This document shows positions 36,739 through 45,262 of a DNA stretch of 64,000 bases, in pieces. The stretch lies in the NCBI RefSeq assembly GCF_020886695.1, contig NZ_AP024485.1, forward strand, positions 1,001,001 to 1,065,000, given 5' to 3'. Below the pieces are notes generated by a model that searched no databases, was not told where the DNA came from, and was given only the letters and a program-made list of their open reading frames with translations. The stretch is from Pseudodesulfovibrio sediminis (GTDB lineage Bacteria; Desulfobacterota; Desulfovibrionia; Desulfovibrionales; Desulfovibrionaceae). Each line of letters opens with the position of its first letter. Position 1 is the first letter of the stretch. Both the position numbers and the translations under genes were made by a program.

Positions 36739-38871
36739 ATGCATAAAATTGAAAGAATCGCCATTGCCGGTGTTCCCAACAGCGGCAAAACCACCCTGTT
36801 CAACGCCCTGACCGGCGCCCGGCAGAGAGTCGGGAACTGGCCCGGCGTCACTGTTGAAAAAATCGAAGGCAGCTTCCCCCTGGGAGGAACGGATGTCGAA
36901 CTGGTTGATCTCCCGGGCACCTACAACCTGAGTCCTGACACGGAAGACCAAAAAGTCGCCGAGCGGGTCATTCGGGACGGAGAATATGACCTGACGCTCA
37001 ATGTGCTCGACGCCACCAATCTTTCTCGCAACCTCTATCTGACACTCGACCTGATGGAGCGCACCAACCAGATCATCATCCTCCTCAACATGGTTGATGT
37101 GGCTGAAAATGAAGGGATTGACGTCGATGTCGACAAACTCGCCAAACAACTGGGCCACCCTGTTGTTCCTGTCGTCGCCGTTAACAAGGAGTCCGTTGCA
37201 AAAGCCGTAAAACAGATAGAAGCCCTGCTTGAAGACGTCCCGCCTCACGACTCGCATGTTACTCGCGGAGAGGTCCTGGACACGGTCGCCAAATATGCGC
37301 ACATTGACATACTGTACAACACCGTTGTCAGCGAGAATAAAAACCGCGAAGAGAATCTCACCAACAAAGTCGACAACATCGTGCTCAACCGTTTCGCGGC
37401 CATCCCGATATTTCTCGTCTCCATGTTTCTCACGTTCTGGTTCGCCATCGGCCTCGGCTCTGTCTTCATCGACTTCTTCGACATCCTCGGCGGCCTGTTA
37501 TTTGTCGAGATTCCAGGCGCACTTCTGAATGCGATCCACGCCCCGGAATGGCTGAATGTCATAATATCAGGCGGGTTTGGCGCGGGCATTCAAACAGTCG
37601 CCACGTTCGTCCCTGTCGTCTTCTTCATGTTCCTGGCCCTGGCCATCCTCGAAGACCTCGGCTACATGGCCCGTGTCGGCGTCATGGCTGACCGTTTCAT
37701 GCGCAAGATCGGCTTGCCCGGCTCGGCCTTCATTCCCATGGTTGTCGGATTCGGTTGTACTGTCCCGGCTGTCATGGCGACACGCACGCTGCCCACGAAA
37801 CGCGACCGTTTCATGACCATATTCATGGCACCCTTCATGTCGTGCGGAGCGCGACTGCCCGTCTACGCGCTCTTTTGCGTTGCGCTGTTCGGTTCCAACT
37901 CCGGTTTGGCCGTCTTCCTGATCTATCTTTCCGGCTTGATCATGGCGATCCTTACCGGTCTCATGCTCAAAAACACGCTGTTCAAAGGCACCCCCTCGCA
38001 CTTTGTCATGGACCTTCCCCTGTACCACACCCCGCGCATCGGCGCTGTCTTCAAGAGCGCATGGTTGCGACTGAGACACTTCATCCGACGTGCTGGTACC
38101 ATTGTCGTCATGGCGGTGTTTGTCTTGAGCATGCTCAACTCCATCGGCATCAATGACGGTGAGATGTCGTTCGGCAACGAAGACTCGCAGACCTCCATTC
38201 TCGCATACATGGGTCAAGGCATTGCCCCGGTCTTCGAGCCCATGGGCATCAAGGAAGAAAACTGGCCCGCATCGGTGGCCCTGTTCACCGGCCTGTTTGC
38301 CAAGGAAGCCATCGTAGGCACCGTCAACTCCCTCTACTCTTCTCTGGACATGCAGGATGAAGCCGCCGCAGACGGAACGGAAGAAGAGGAAGGCGGACTG
38401 GACATCGGCGGCTCCGTCACCGAAGCCTTCACCTCTGTTGGCGATGGGCTTGTCGGCGTGGTCAGCTCCTTTGATATCCTCGGCATCAGCCTGATTTCCC
38501 AGGACAGTGAGACGATCACGGAAGAGATCGGCGCGAGCACCTCGGTCTATACGCACATTGCGGCCAACTTCACGGTCTATTCGGCCTTTGCCTACCTGCT
38601 CTTTGTCCTGATGTACTTCCCCTGCCTGGCGGTGGTCGGTGCTGCCCGACAAGAGATGGGCGGCTTCTATGCCTCTGTGATGACCCTGTACAGCACAGTC
38701 ATGGCCTGGGCCGTCGCAACCCTGTTCTTCCAGATAACGGAAGGCCACAACTTCATATACATAGGGCTGTCCATTGCGATCCTGATCTCCATATACTTTG
38801 TGCTCAAGGTACTCGGTGAAAAGGACGCATCGACCCTGCGCGTCGGTGCCGCAGCCAAACAAACTCGGTAG
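36739..38871 (+). CDS. feoB: Ferrous iron transporter, GTPase-permease
   Basis: 710 residues. N-terminal G domain: G1 GVPNSGKTT (11-19), G3 DLPGTYNL, G4 NMVD. Then the helical GDI-like region and a membrane domain with two gate-like repeats: GFGCTVPAVMATRTLPTKRDRFMT and YLLFVLMYFPCLAVVGAARQEMG, with their conserved Cys. Imports Fe2+ across the inner membrane. ATG 36739 directly follows the feoA stop; an in-frame GTG at 36676 lies inside feoA and is rejected. Fur-regulated as part of feoAB. Confidence 0.97.
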   Translation: MHKIERIAIAGVPNSGKTTLFNALTGARQRVGNWPGVTVEKIEGSFPLGGTDVELVDLPGTYNLSPDTEDQKVAERVIRDGEYDLTLNVLDATNLSRNLYLTLDLMERTNQIIILLNMVDVAENEGIDVDVDKLAKQLGHPVVPVVAVNKESVAKAVKQIEALLEDVPPHDSHVTRGEVLDTVAKYAHIDILYNTVVSENKNREENLTNKVDNIVLNRFAAIPIFLVSMFLTFWFAIGLGSVFIDFFDILGGLLFVEIPGALLNAIHAPEWLNVIISGGFGAGIQTVATFVPVVFFMFLALAILEDLGYMARVGVMADRFMRKIGLPGSAFIPMVVGFGCTVPAVMATRTLPTKRDRFMTIFMAPFMSCGARLPVYALFCVALFGSNSGLAVFLIYLSGLIMAILTGLMLKNTLFKGTPSHFVMDLPLYHTPRIGAVFKSAWLRLRHFIRRAGTIVVMAVFVLSMLNSIGINDGEMSFGNEDSQTSILAYMGQGIAPVFEPMGIKEENWPASVALFTGLFAKEAIVGTVNSLYSSLDMQDEAAADGTEEEEGGLDIGGSVTEAFTSVGDGLVGVVSSFDILGISLISQDSETITEEIGASTSVYTHIAANFTVYSAFAYLLFVLMYFPCLAVVGAARQEMGGFYASVMTLYSTVMAWAVATLFFQITEGHNFIYIGLSIAILISIYFVLKVLGEKDASTLRVGAAAKQTR

Positions 38872-38905
38872 AACACCTTGGAGACATTGTCTCCTCACCA
38901 TTGCC

Positions 38906-38943
38906 GGTCCCCTGCCTCCATTGGAGTCAGGGGGCCTTTTTTA
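38906..38943 (+). terminator. Terminator of feoAB
   Basis: GGTCCCCTGCCTCC pairs (two mismatches) with GGAGTCAGGGGGCC, followed by TTTTTT. Confidence 0.82.
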
Positions 38944-38951
38944 TCGGCAAA

Positions 38952-40319
38952 TCACAATTCCCCCGGCCCTGCCTCCAGGATATCGACAATGTGCGACAAT
39001 CCCAGTGTCAATTCCTGCCTCGTTTCAACTGCCGTGAGGCACAATCGAATGGCGGGGGCGACGTCCGGGCTTCCCACTGCAAACTGTTCGGCACAGTTGA
39101 TATTGACTCCCCTGCTCCGGGCGTGTGCCTCGAACGCATATCCTGTCCACGCCTCCGGGAGCTGGTACCAGAGGTAAAACCCCTTTCCGGGGAGCCTGTC
39201 TTCAAGAAAAGGCAGCATCGCCCACGCCATATGGTTTCGGTGCGTCGCCTCAGCGATTTTATCCTCGATAACCTGTTCGACAACGCCCCCGACGATGGCA
39301 TTGCATATAACGGCCATATTCAATGCCGGAGCCATCCAGATGGTATTGTAGACGGCATTGGCCATGTGCTCTCGAAGCGTTGCCGAGCACACCACGAAAG
39401 CCACTCGCAGTCCGGCATGGAGGATCTTTGAGAAACTGCTGATAAAAACACTCTGTTCGGGAACAAACGACGACATGGCCGGTTGCATCGTACTCGCGAG
39501 AAAATAATAGGGATCGTCTTCAATCAGCAGCAAACGATGCTCTTCAATAATACGCAGCAACGCCTGCCGACGTTTGACGCTCATGGTCGTTCCGGTGGGA
39601 TTATGAAAGGCAGGCATGAGATACAGACCTTTGATCAAGTGGCTTTTACACGCCGCACGGAGACGCTCCGGCCGCATGCCGTCCTCGTCCATTTCTATGG
39701 GCGCCAGTCGAATGTTCATCATGGCAGCCAGATTCTTCAAACCGGAATAGGTGATGCAGTCGACGGCTATAGTGTCTCCGGGCTTGAAACACGCCATCAA
39801 CGTGCACGTCAACGCGTGTTGCGCCCCTGCCGTGGCGACCACCCGTTCACTCCCGACATCAAACCCGAACTGCGCCACCCACTGTGCGCCGATTGCCAGA
39901 TGATCAGGCAGTCCGGCCGGCTCGCTATAGCACCTGAACCCGGATAAATCCTGCTTTGAGGAGACGCTTGAGAGGCCTTCTTCCAGCGTCGGTTCCAGAT
40001 GATTCAGGGAAAACACCACTCCCATCTCGATCTCACCGGCCTTGAACATGGCGGACTTTGGCTGCTCCAGGGTTTTGGTGACACCTGCGGAAACAAATGT
40101 CCCGCGCCCTACCACACCCTTGACCAACCCCCGCCGCTCCGCCTCGCGATAGGCCCGTGAAACCGTGGTCAGGTTGACGGAGAGCATTTCAGCCAGCTCT
40201 CTTTGCGGTGGAAGCTTCTCTCCCGGCAGCACAGTGCCACTGCGAATCCCTGTTTCCAGATCATCGGCAATGACAATATACTTGGCCTTGTGTGAATCAC
40301 CTATGTACGGACACCACAT
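38952..40319 (-). CDS. MocR-type regulator (GntR winged helix + aminotransferase domain)
   Basis: 455 residues. N-terminal GntR winged helix (about 10-85: LPPQRELAEMLSVNLTTVSRAYREAERRGLV and GRGTFVSAG), then a fold-type I PLP aminotransferase domain with PAFHNPTGTTMS, LLLIEDDPYYF and the PLP lysine K298 in SSFSKILHAGLR. MocR proteins sense amino acids or PLP. ATG 40319 has GAGGG upstream; an upstream start at 40388 would run through the 19-base palindrome at 40336, so it is rejected. Divergent from the glutamate-synthase-like gene, its probable target. Confidence 0.88.
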   Translation of the reverse strand: MWCPYIGDSHKAKYIVIADDLETGIRSGTVLPGEKLPPQRELAEMLSVNLTTVSRAYREAERRGLVKGVVGRGTFVSAGVTKTLEQPKSAMFKAGEIEMGVVFSLNHLEPTLEEGLSSVSSKQDLSGFRCYSEPAGLPDHLAIGAQWVAQFGFDVGSERVVATAGAQHALTCTLMACFKPGDTIAVDCITYSGLKNLAAMMNIRLAPIEMDEDGMRPERLRAACKSHLIKGLYLMPAFHNPTGTTMSVKRRQALLRIIEEHRLLLIEDDPYYFLASTMQPAMSSFVPEQSVFISSFSKILHAGLRVAFVVCSATLREHMANAVYNTIWMAPALNMAVICNAIVGGVVEQVIEDKIAEATHRNHMAWAMLPFLEDRLPGKGFYLWYQLPEAWTGYAFEAHARSRGVNINCAEQFAVGSPDVAPAIRLCLTAVETRQELTLGLSHIVDILEAGPGEL

Positions 40320-40335
40320 TGCACCCTCGGATAAA

Positions 40336-40354
40336 TATTGTTTGTCAAACAATA
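40336..40354. promoter_or_regulatory. 19-base perfect palindrome in the divergent promoter region
   Basis: TATTGTTTG, central T, CAAACAATA. It lies 17 bases upstream of the MocR-type start, and 7 bases before the -35 of the divergent promoter. Likely operator of the regulator itself. Confidence 0.65.
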
Positions 40355-40360
40355 AAACTT

Positions 40361-40389
40361 TTGAATCAATACATTCGTTACAGTACAAA
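40361..40389 (+). promoter_or_regulatory. Candidate sigma-70 promoter of the glutamate-synthase-like gene
   Basis: TTGAAT, a 17-base spacer, TACAAA. The -35 starts 7 bases right of the palindrome at 40336-40354. Confidence 0.5.
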
Positions 40390-40444
40390 TTAAAGTCACT
40401 ACTGTTTCAAACACCATGAATCCGATAAAAGCAAGGAGCTTGCG

Positions 40445-41977
40445 ATGTCTTATTCCCCTCCCCTGAGTTCTGGGTTTACCTTGGGCAAAAACCGGAGCCG
40501 GTACCTCTCCCCGCAATCCGGCATGTGTTCCTTCTGCACCGAAGAATGCGGCGGGACCTGTGAACTGGCTCAGGCAGCGATACTGGGGTCGCAAACAGTC
40601 TACCCGACAACAACAGGGAATAATCAGATCGCATCGGAAAAGGATTACCCCATAGATTTCTCGCACTTCAATATAAATGGCCGTGTATTCGGCGCGCAAG
40701 GGATTGATGCTACGCCAGAAGACGCCACCATTTACAACGTCAATCTCGAACGCACCTATGGCACGCTCAATCCCGTGACCATGGCCTTGCCCCTCACGCT
40801 GCCTGCCTTGATCAAGCTCAACTGGCAGGACTATTTCTCCGGTGCAGCCATGGCCGGAGTCACCTGCGTTATCGGTGAACATGCCAGAAACAGTGATCCG
40901 AATCTGAAGATGGAAAACGGCATCGCGACCGAAAGCCCCCTGCTTGAACAGGCCCTCGACTGTTTTCGCCGATACGACAGGGGATATGGACAGATCGTTG
41001 TGCAATGCAACATCGAGGACATTCAGCTGGGAATCCCCCGACTGGTCATCAGCAAATACGGGGCTGAAGCCATTGAAATCAAATTCGGTCAGGCAGCCAA
41101 AGGCACCCAGCCTGTCATTCGGATCAAGGATCTGGAAACCGCCCTCAAGCAGAAAGCCCTCGGTAACATCGTGCACCCCGACCCGAGCGACCCGGAGATT
41201 CAGGAGGCGTATGACAAGGGTGTATGTCCCAATTTCGCTTCGTACAGCAGGCTGCCCATGTGGACGGAAGAGTCCCTTGCCAACTACATCGCAGACCTGC
41301 GGGAGTGGGGAGCCAAGAACATCTACTTCAAGATGGCAGGATACGATCTGGCCGACATTGAACGTGTGATAAAAATAGCCTGTGACCTGCAGGTGGACAT
41401 GATCACATTCGATGGAGCCGGCGGCGGCTCCGGGTACAGCCCCTCCAAAATGATGAACGAATGGTCATTGCCCACAGTCTGTCTTGAAGATGCCGTGGTG
41501 CGCATCTGTAAACGGTTGAAATCCGCAGGGGCAACCGTTCCGGCCATTGTCATGACCGGCGGATTCGCCAGCGAGGATCATGTCTTCAAGGGGTTGGCCT
41601 ATGGCGACGGCCACATAACCGGAATCGGATTATGTCGCGCAACCATGGCTGCCGCCATGACCGCCAAGAACATCGGGGACGCCATCAAGGACGGCAACAT
41701 ACCGGAGAAATTTGCACGATACGGCTCTACCGTCGAGGAGCTGTTTGCCGATCTACCAGACTTGCGGGCCTTGTATGGCCGTGAAGCGAACACGTTCCCA
41801 ACCGGTGCCATCGGGGTGTTTTCCTACCTCAACAAAATCGCGTTTGGCCTGCGCCATTTTGCCGCGCTCAACAGGAAATTCAACATCGATTTATTTGATA
41901 AAACAGACCTCATTCCCCTGACCACAGAGTCAAGGGCGCTCATGAACAACACCTGGTTCACGTCACCAGTGAAATAA
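40445..41977 (+). CDS. FMN-binding glutamate-synthase-like protein
   Basis: 510 residues. It matches the FMN-binding domain of the large glutamate synthase subunit, without the N-terminal glutaminase domain: HPDPSDPEIQEAYDKG, IYFKMAGYDLADI, DMITFDGAGGGSGYSPSKMMNEW, IVMTGGFASEDHVFKGLAYGDGHITGIGLCRA. The N-terminus has a Cys group C28, C31, C35, C39 (CSFCTEECGGTC), suited to an Fe-S cluster. It may make glutamate from another nitrogen source or act as a related oxidoreductase. AAGGAG precedes the ATG. Divergent from the MocR-type regulator. Confidence 0.83.
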   Translation: MSYSPPLSSGFTLGKNRSRYLSPQSGMCSFCTEECGGTCELAQAAILGSQTVYPTTTGNNQIASEKDYPIDFSHFNINGRVFGAQGIDATPEDATIYNVNLERTYGTLNPVTMALPLTLPALIKLNWQDYFSGAAMAGVTCVIGEHARNSDPNLKMENGIATESPLLEQALDCFRRYDRGYGQIVVQCNIEDIQLGIPRLVISKYGAEAIEIKFGQAAKGTQPVIRIKDLETALKQKALGNIVHPDPSDPEIQEAYDKGVCPNFASYSRLPMWTEESLANYIADLREWGAKNIYFKMAGYDLADIERVIKIACDLQVDMITFDGAGGGSGYSPSKMMNEWSLPTVCLEDAVVRICKRLKSAGATVPAIVMTGGFASEDHVFKGLAYGDGHITGIGLCRATMAAAMTAKNIGDAIKDGNIPEKFARYGSTVEELFADLPDLRALYGREANTFPTGAIGVFSYLNKIAFGLRHFAALNRKFNIDLFDKTDLIPLTTESRALMNNTWFTSPVK

Positions 41978-42032
41978 CTGATTGCCCGGCAATCCAGCCC
42001 TGAACAATCAGACTGTTCATACACGTTATCAG

Positions 42033-42062
42033 AAGGGAGGAGCGATTCGCTCCTCCCTTTCT
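42033..42062 (+). terminator. Terminator after the glutamate-synthase-like gene
   Basis: AAGGGAGGAGCG pairs with CGCTCCTCCCTT around ATT, then TCTG. Strong stem, modest T-tail. Confidence 0.75.
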
Positions 42063-42115
42063 GTTAACGCAAAACAAGCCGATGCGCACGGTTACCGAAG
42101 CATCACCGATGTCGC

Positions 42116-42130
42116 ATGTTGTGACAACAT
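42116..42130. promoter_or_regulatory. 15-base perfect palindrome upstream of the kinase-like gene
   Basis: ATGTTGT, central G, ACAACAT. It lies 136 bases before the ATG at 42266, in a 200-base intergenic region. Possible operator; the protein that binds it is unknown. Confidence 0.45.
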
Positions 42131-42265
42131 TCACACAGAGAAATATGGACACAGGCTGGTCAAGACGAAATCATTGGAGTATGTTGATTACTTGTCGACC
42201 GACCGCGTCTTGCGGCCAGCCAATAGACACCAATATACACCAAAACTCTTATCCGAGAGGTCGCC

Positions 42266-43099
42266 ATGGCAATCATAACAATTTCACGAGGATCATATAG
42301 CAGAGGAAAAATCATCGCTGAAAAAGCCGCTGCCAAGCTGGGCTATCAATGTCTTTCAAGGGACATCCTTCTGGCCACTTCAAAAGAATTCAATATCCCA
42401 GAGGTCAAGCTTGTCCGGGCATTGCACGACGCCCCGTCCGTGCTTGAACGGTTCTCGCACGGCAAGGAGCGCTACCTCTGCCATCTGCGGAAATCCCTGT
42501 TGCAATACGCGGTACAGGGAAACATGGTCTATCACGGCCTTGCCGGTCAGTATTTCCTCAAAGGCATCCCCCACGTCTTCAAGCTGCGCATTATCGCGGA
42601 CATGGATGACCGGGTGAAGGAAGAAATGCATCGGGAAAACATCAGCGAAGAAGAAGCCCGAAACATTCTGGTAAAGGACGACAACGAACGCCGCAAATGG
42701 GGTATGCAGGTATATGGCATCGATACCTGGGACAGCAGATTATATGACATGGTGCTGCATGTTGGCATCCTCTCCATTGACGATGCCGTGGATATCATCT
42801 GTCACGCTGTCGAAAAGCAGGCCTTCCACGAAGAACCGAAATCCCAAAAGGCCGTCGAGTGCATGTATCTGGCCGCACAGGTTCAGAGCGCCCTCATCCA
42901 CATACTCCCTTCAGTCATGGTGGAAGCCGAGGACGGCGTGGTAAGCGTGATCGTTCCCAATGGGCATACCGTGCTGACCGACAAGGCAACCCGTCAGATC
43001 ACGGAAATCGTCACCAGGATCAAGGGCGTCAAAAACGTCCACCTGCTCTCGCCAAAACCGGTAAAGGACATGATCAACCCATTCCACAACATTCAATAA
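42266..43099 (+). CDS. Cytidylate-kinase-like protein with C-terminal extension
   Basis: 277 residues. The first 200 residues resemble the cytidylate kinase-like family: MAIITISRGSYSRGKIIAEKAAAKLGYQCLSRDIL, a HGLAGQYFL element, and the lid region DRVKEEMHRENISEEEARNILVKDDNERRKWG. The last 70 residues form an added domain with a BON-like pattern (GVVSVIVPNGHTVLTDKATRQITEIVTRIKGVKNVHLL). The P-loop is degenerate (SRGSYSRGK), so kinase activity is uncertain. GAGAGG lies before the ATG. It converges with the Crp/Fnr gene. Confidence 0.75.
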   Translation: MAIITISRGSYSRGKIIAEKAAAKLGYQCLSRDILLATSKEFNIPEVKLVRALHDAPSVLERFSHGKERYLCHLRKSLLQYAVQGNMVYHGLAGQYFLKGIPHVFKLRIIADMDDRVKEEMHRENISEEEARNILVKDDNERRKWGMQVYGIDTWDSRLYDMVLHVGILSIDDAVDIICHAVEKQAFHEEPKSQKAVECMYLAAQVQSALIHILPSVMVEAEDGVVSVIVPNGHTVLTDKATRQITEIVTRIKGVKNVHLLSPKPVKDMINPFHNIQ

Positions 43100-43135
43100 C
43101 CCCCACTCCGGGGAATGACGTGAAACGATCAAGAC

Positions 43136-43792
43136 CTACTGTTCGAGCCCGGATGGATCGAGTATGTGGATTACAGCGCCATCCACCTCTATGAGACCGT
43201 CCTGGCTCATTTTTTTCAACGCCCGAGAAAGGGCCTCCGGGGTTGCGCCGACGATTTTGGACAACTCTCTGTAGGAAAAATTCATGGCCACCTTGCCGTC
43301 TTTCTCCCTGTTCAACAGGTAGGCCGCCAACCGCGATGGCAACGATTTGAGCGACAGGGAGTCGATCATATCCATGGCCTCCTTGAGACGCCGGGACATA
43401 ACCCGCATCATGTTGATCAGAATGGTCGGGTCTTCCTGCACCATCTGCTCAAACCCCACCGGACTGATTGCCAGAACATGGCTGTCCTCCAGAGCGCCGA
43501 GATTGGCTGGCAGGATGCCATCCGAGAAGACCGAACAGAGACAAAAAGGCTCCCCTGGCCCAAACACGAAGATGGTCTGTTCCTTGCCGTCTTCCGAAAT
43601 CTTGAACAGCTTCACCCTGCCGTACAAGAGTATATGCATCCCCTGCGCGTATTTATCCTCGCTGAAAAACACGGCATTCTTCGGGATGACTGTCACGACA
43701 GCGTGCTCCACGACCTTTTTAAGCTGCTCTTTCTTGAGCTTTGAAAAGAGCGGAAAATCACTGACAACGTTCAATATTTCAGACTTTTCCAT
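43136..43792 (-). CDS. Crp/Fnr-family transcriptional regulator
   Basis: 218 residues. Cyclic-nucleotide-binding-like domain (about 10-125: MHILLYGRVKLFKISEDGKEQTIFVFGPGEPFCLCSVF), long dimer helix, then HTH YRELSKIVGATPEALSRALKK. The recognition helix keeps the E..SR triad of FNR and CRP, which predicts a TTGAT- or TGTGA-type half-site. The Fe-S Cys set of FNR is absent from the N-terminus. A perfect TTGAT-N4-ATCAA lies 28 bases upstream of its ATG, so it may regulate itself and the divergent cluster. Confidence 0.9.
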   Translation of the reverse strand: MEKSEILNVVSDFPLFSKLKKEQLKKVVEHAVVTVIPKNAVFFSEDKYAQGMHILLYGRVKLFKISEDGKEQTIFVFGPGEPFCLCSVFSDGILPANLGALEDSHVLAISPVGFEQMVQEDPTILINMMRVMSRRLKEAMDMIDSLSLKSLPSRLAAYLLNREKDGKVAMNFSYRELSKIVGATPEALSRALKKMSQDGLIEVDGAVIHILDPSGLEQ

Positions 43793-43819
43793 TGTATTTT
43801 CCCAAAGATGTCACCCTGG

Positions 43820-43833
43820 TTGATCAAGATCAA
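43820..43833. promoter_or_regulatory. Perfect FNR-type box TTGAT-N4-ATCAA
   Basis: TTGATCAAGATCAA lies between the leftward Crp/Fnr gene and the rightward Cys-rich/transporter genes, 57 bases from the ATG at 43890. Half-site sequence agrees with the E..SR recognition helix of the neighbouring regulator. Confidence 0.75.
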
Positions 43834-43889
43834 TGCGCCCAATCCGCCTTGTTTATACCGTACATGTAAAGAACAGGCAGGAGGTTCCC

Positions 43890-44111
43890 ATGAGTACCGT
43901 TACAATCAATTGTCCGTATTGTTCAGGAGAACAAACCGTCAGCACTCACAGCAATTTCGCCCCGTTTTACGTGAATTGCCCGGAATGTGCCAGACGCTTT
44001 ATTGCCGAACCGACCCAGCTTGGCATCACGATTTTCCGAGATGGCGAAGCCCCCTGCTGCTCCGACCCCGATTGCAGGGACATCGAAATGGGCGACTCCG
44101 GACAGGATTGA
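43890..44111 (+). CDS. Small Cys-rich (zinc-ribbon-like) protein
   Basis: 73 residues. Two CxxC pairs, C8-C11 (NCPYC) and C30-C33 (NCPEC), form a likely zinc ribbon; a further CCSDPDC (C56, C57, C62) is near the C-terminus. No membrane segment. AGGAGG before ATG 43890 decides the start over an in-frame upstream codon. It is the first gene after the FNR box and precedes a BASS/ACR3-type transporter by 26 bases, so they are probably one operon. Function unknown; metal or thiol handling is a guess. Confidence 0.75.
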   Translation: MSTVTINCPYCSGEQTVSTHSNFAPFYVNCPECARRFIAEPTQLGITIFRDGEAPCCSDPDCRDIEMGDSGQD

Positions 44112-44121
44112 TCGCCATCAC
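44108..44121. promoter_or_regulatory. Second, imperfect FNR-type box
   Basis: TTGAT-CGCC-ATCAC has nine of ten conserved bases. It overlaps the stop of the Cys-rich gene and ends 16 bases before the transporter start. May be chance. Confidence 0.3.
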
Positions 44122-44137
44122 AAAAGGAGTATATACC

Positions 44138-45139
44138 ATGTGGAGATTCTTACAGAAAACAACGAAAAATCTGACCATTGCCATTCCCGTCATGATGGCC
44201 GCCGGGTTTGCCTACGGCATGTCGGCCGATGCCTCGTGGATCAAGGGATTGATTGTCCCGTTCACCTTTCTCATGGTGTACCCGATGATGGTGACCCTGA
44301 AGGTCAAAAAGGTCTTTGAGGGGGGTGATGGAAAGGCGCAGGTTCTAACACAGCTCATCAATTTCGGCATCATCCCGTTTCTGGCCTTTGGCTTCGGCAG
44401 CTTTTTCTTCGCGGACAGGCCCTACATGGCCCTCGGCCTGCTGCTGGCCGGACTGGTACCCACCAGCGGCATGACGATCTCATGGACCGGCTTCGCCAAA
44501 GGAAACATGTCCGCCGCGGTCAAGATGACGGTCATAGGCCTCATCTGCGGTTCACTGGCGACCCCGTTTTTTGTCAAGGCACTCATGGGGACCACCATTG
44601 AGATCAACCTCATGGCCGTGCTCAAGCAGATACTCTACATCGTCTTTCTGCCCATGACATTGGGCTATGCAACACAGCGCTATCTTGTTGGCAGATATGG
44701 ACAAAAAATGTTTCAAACCGCCATCGGACCGAAGTTTCCCCTGCTGTCCACTCTCGGCGTTCTGGGGATAGTCTTCGTGGCTCTGGCTCTCAAGGCAAAG
44801 ACCATCGCCGCTGCTCCGGAAGTGCTTATCAACATCCTCGTTCCGCTCATCATACTGTATGGCGTGAACTTCACCCTGAGCACCATGGTCGGTCGCTGTT
44901 TCCTGCAACGGGATAACGCCATCGCGCTGGTCTACGGCTCTGTCATGCGCAACCTCTCCATTGCACTGGCCATCGCCATCAACGCATTCGGCCCTCAGGG
45001 ATCGGACGCCGCCCTTGTCATTGCAATGGCCTACATCATCCAGGTCCAGTCCGCAGCCTGGTACGTCAAATTCACGGATACGCTCTTCGGCCTGCCGGAT
45101 GAACTGAAATCTGCGACCCTTGTGGACGGCAAGGCCTGA
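44138..45139 (+). CDS. Bile-acid:sodium symporter / ACR3-type transporter
   Basis: 333 residues, about ten membrane helices. Features shared by BASS and arsenite ACR3 families: FTFLMVYPMMVTLK near helix 2, LGLLLAGLVPTSGMTISWTGFAKGN (the PT..M core crossing), and a later RDNAIALVYGSVMRNLSIALAIAI. It lacks the Cys typical of ACR3, so arsenite efflux is possible but not shown. AAAAGGAG precedes ATG 44138. Lies in the putative FNR-controlled cluster. Confidence 0.8.
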   Translation: MWRFLQKTTKNLTIAIPVMMAAGFAYGMSADASWIKGLIVPFTFLMVYPMMVTLKVKKVFEGGDGKAQVLTQLINFGIIPFLAFGFGSFFFADRPYMALGLLLAGLVPTSGMTISWTGFAKGNMSAAVKMTVIGLICGSLATPFFVKALMGTTIEINLMAVLKQILYIVFLPMTLGYATQRYLVGRYGQKMFQTAIGPKFPLLSTLGVLGIVFVALALKAKTIAAAPEVLINILVPLIILYGVNFTLSTMVGRCFLQRDNAIALVYGSVMRNLSIALAIAINAFGPQGSDAALVIAMAYIIQVQSAAWYVKFTDTLFGLPDELKSATLVDGKA

Positions 45140-45262
45140 TCTCAAAGAGGCAGGCCCTCCATAAGACGCACAACAGCAATCCATCACCTCCGCCATCGGG
45201 ATAAAGTCACCAGAGCCGACACTCCCCTTGGCGGAGGGGATACGCACGACGCGTCAACATGG

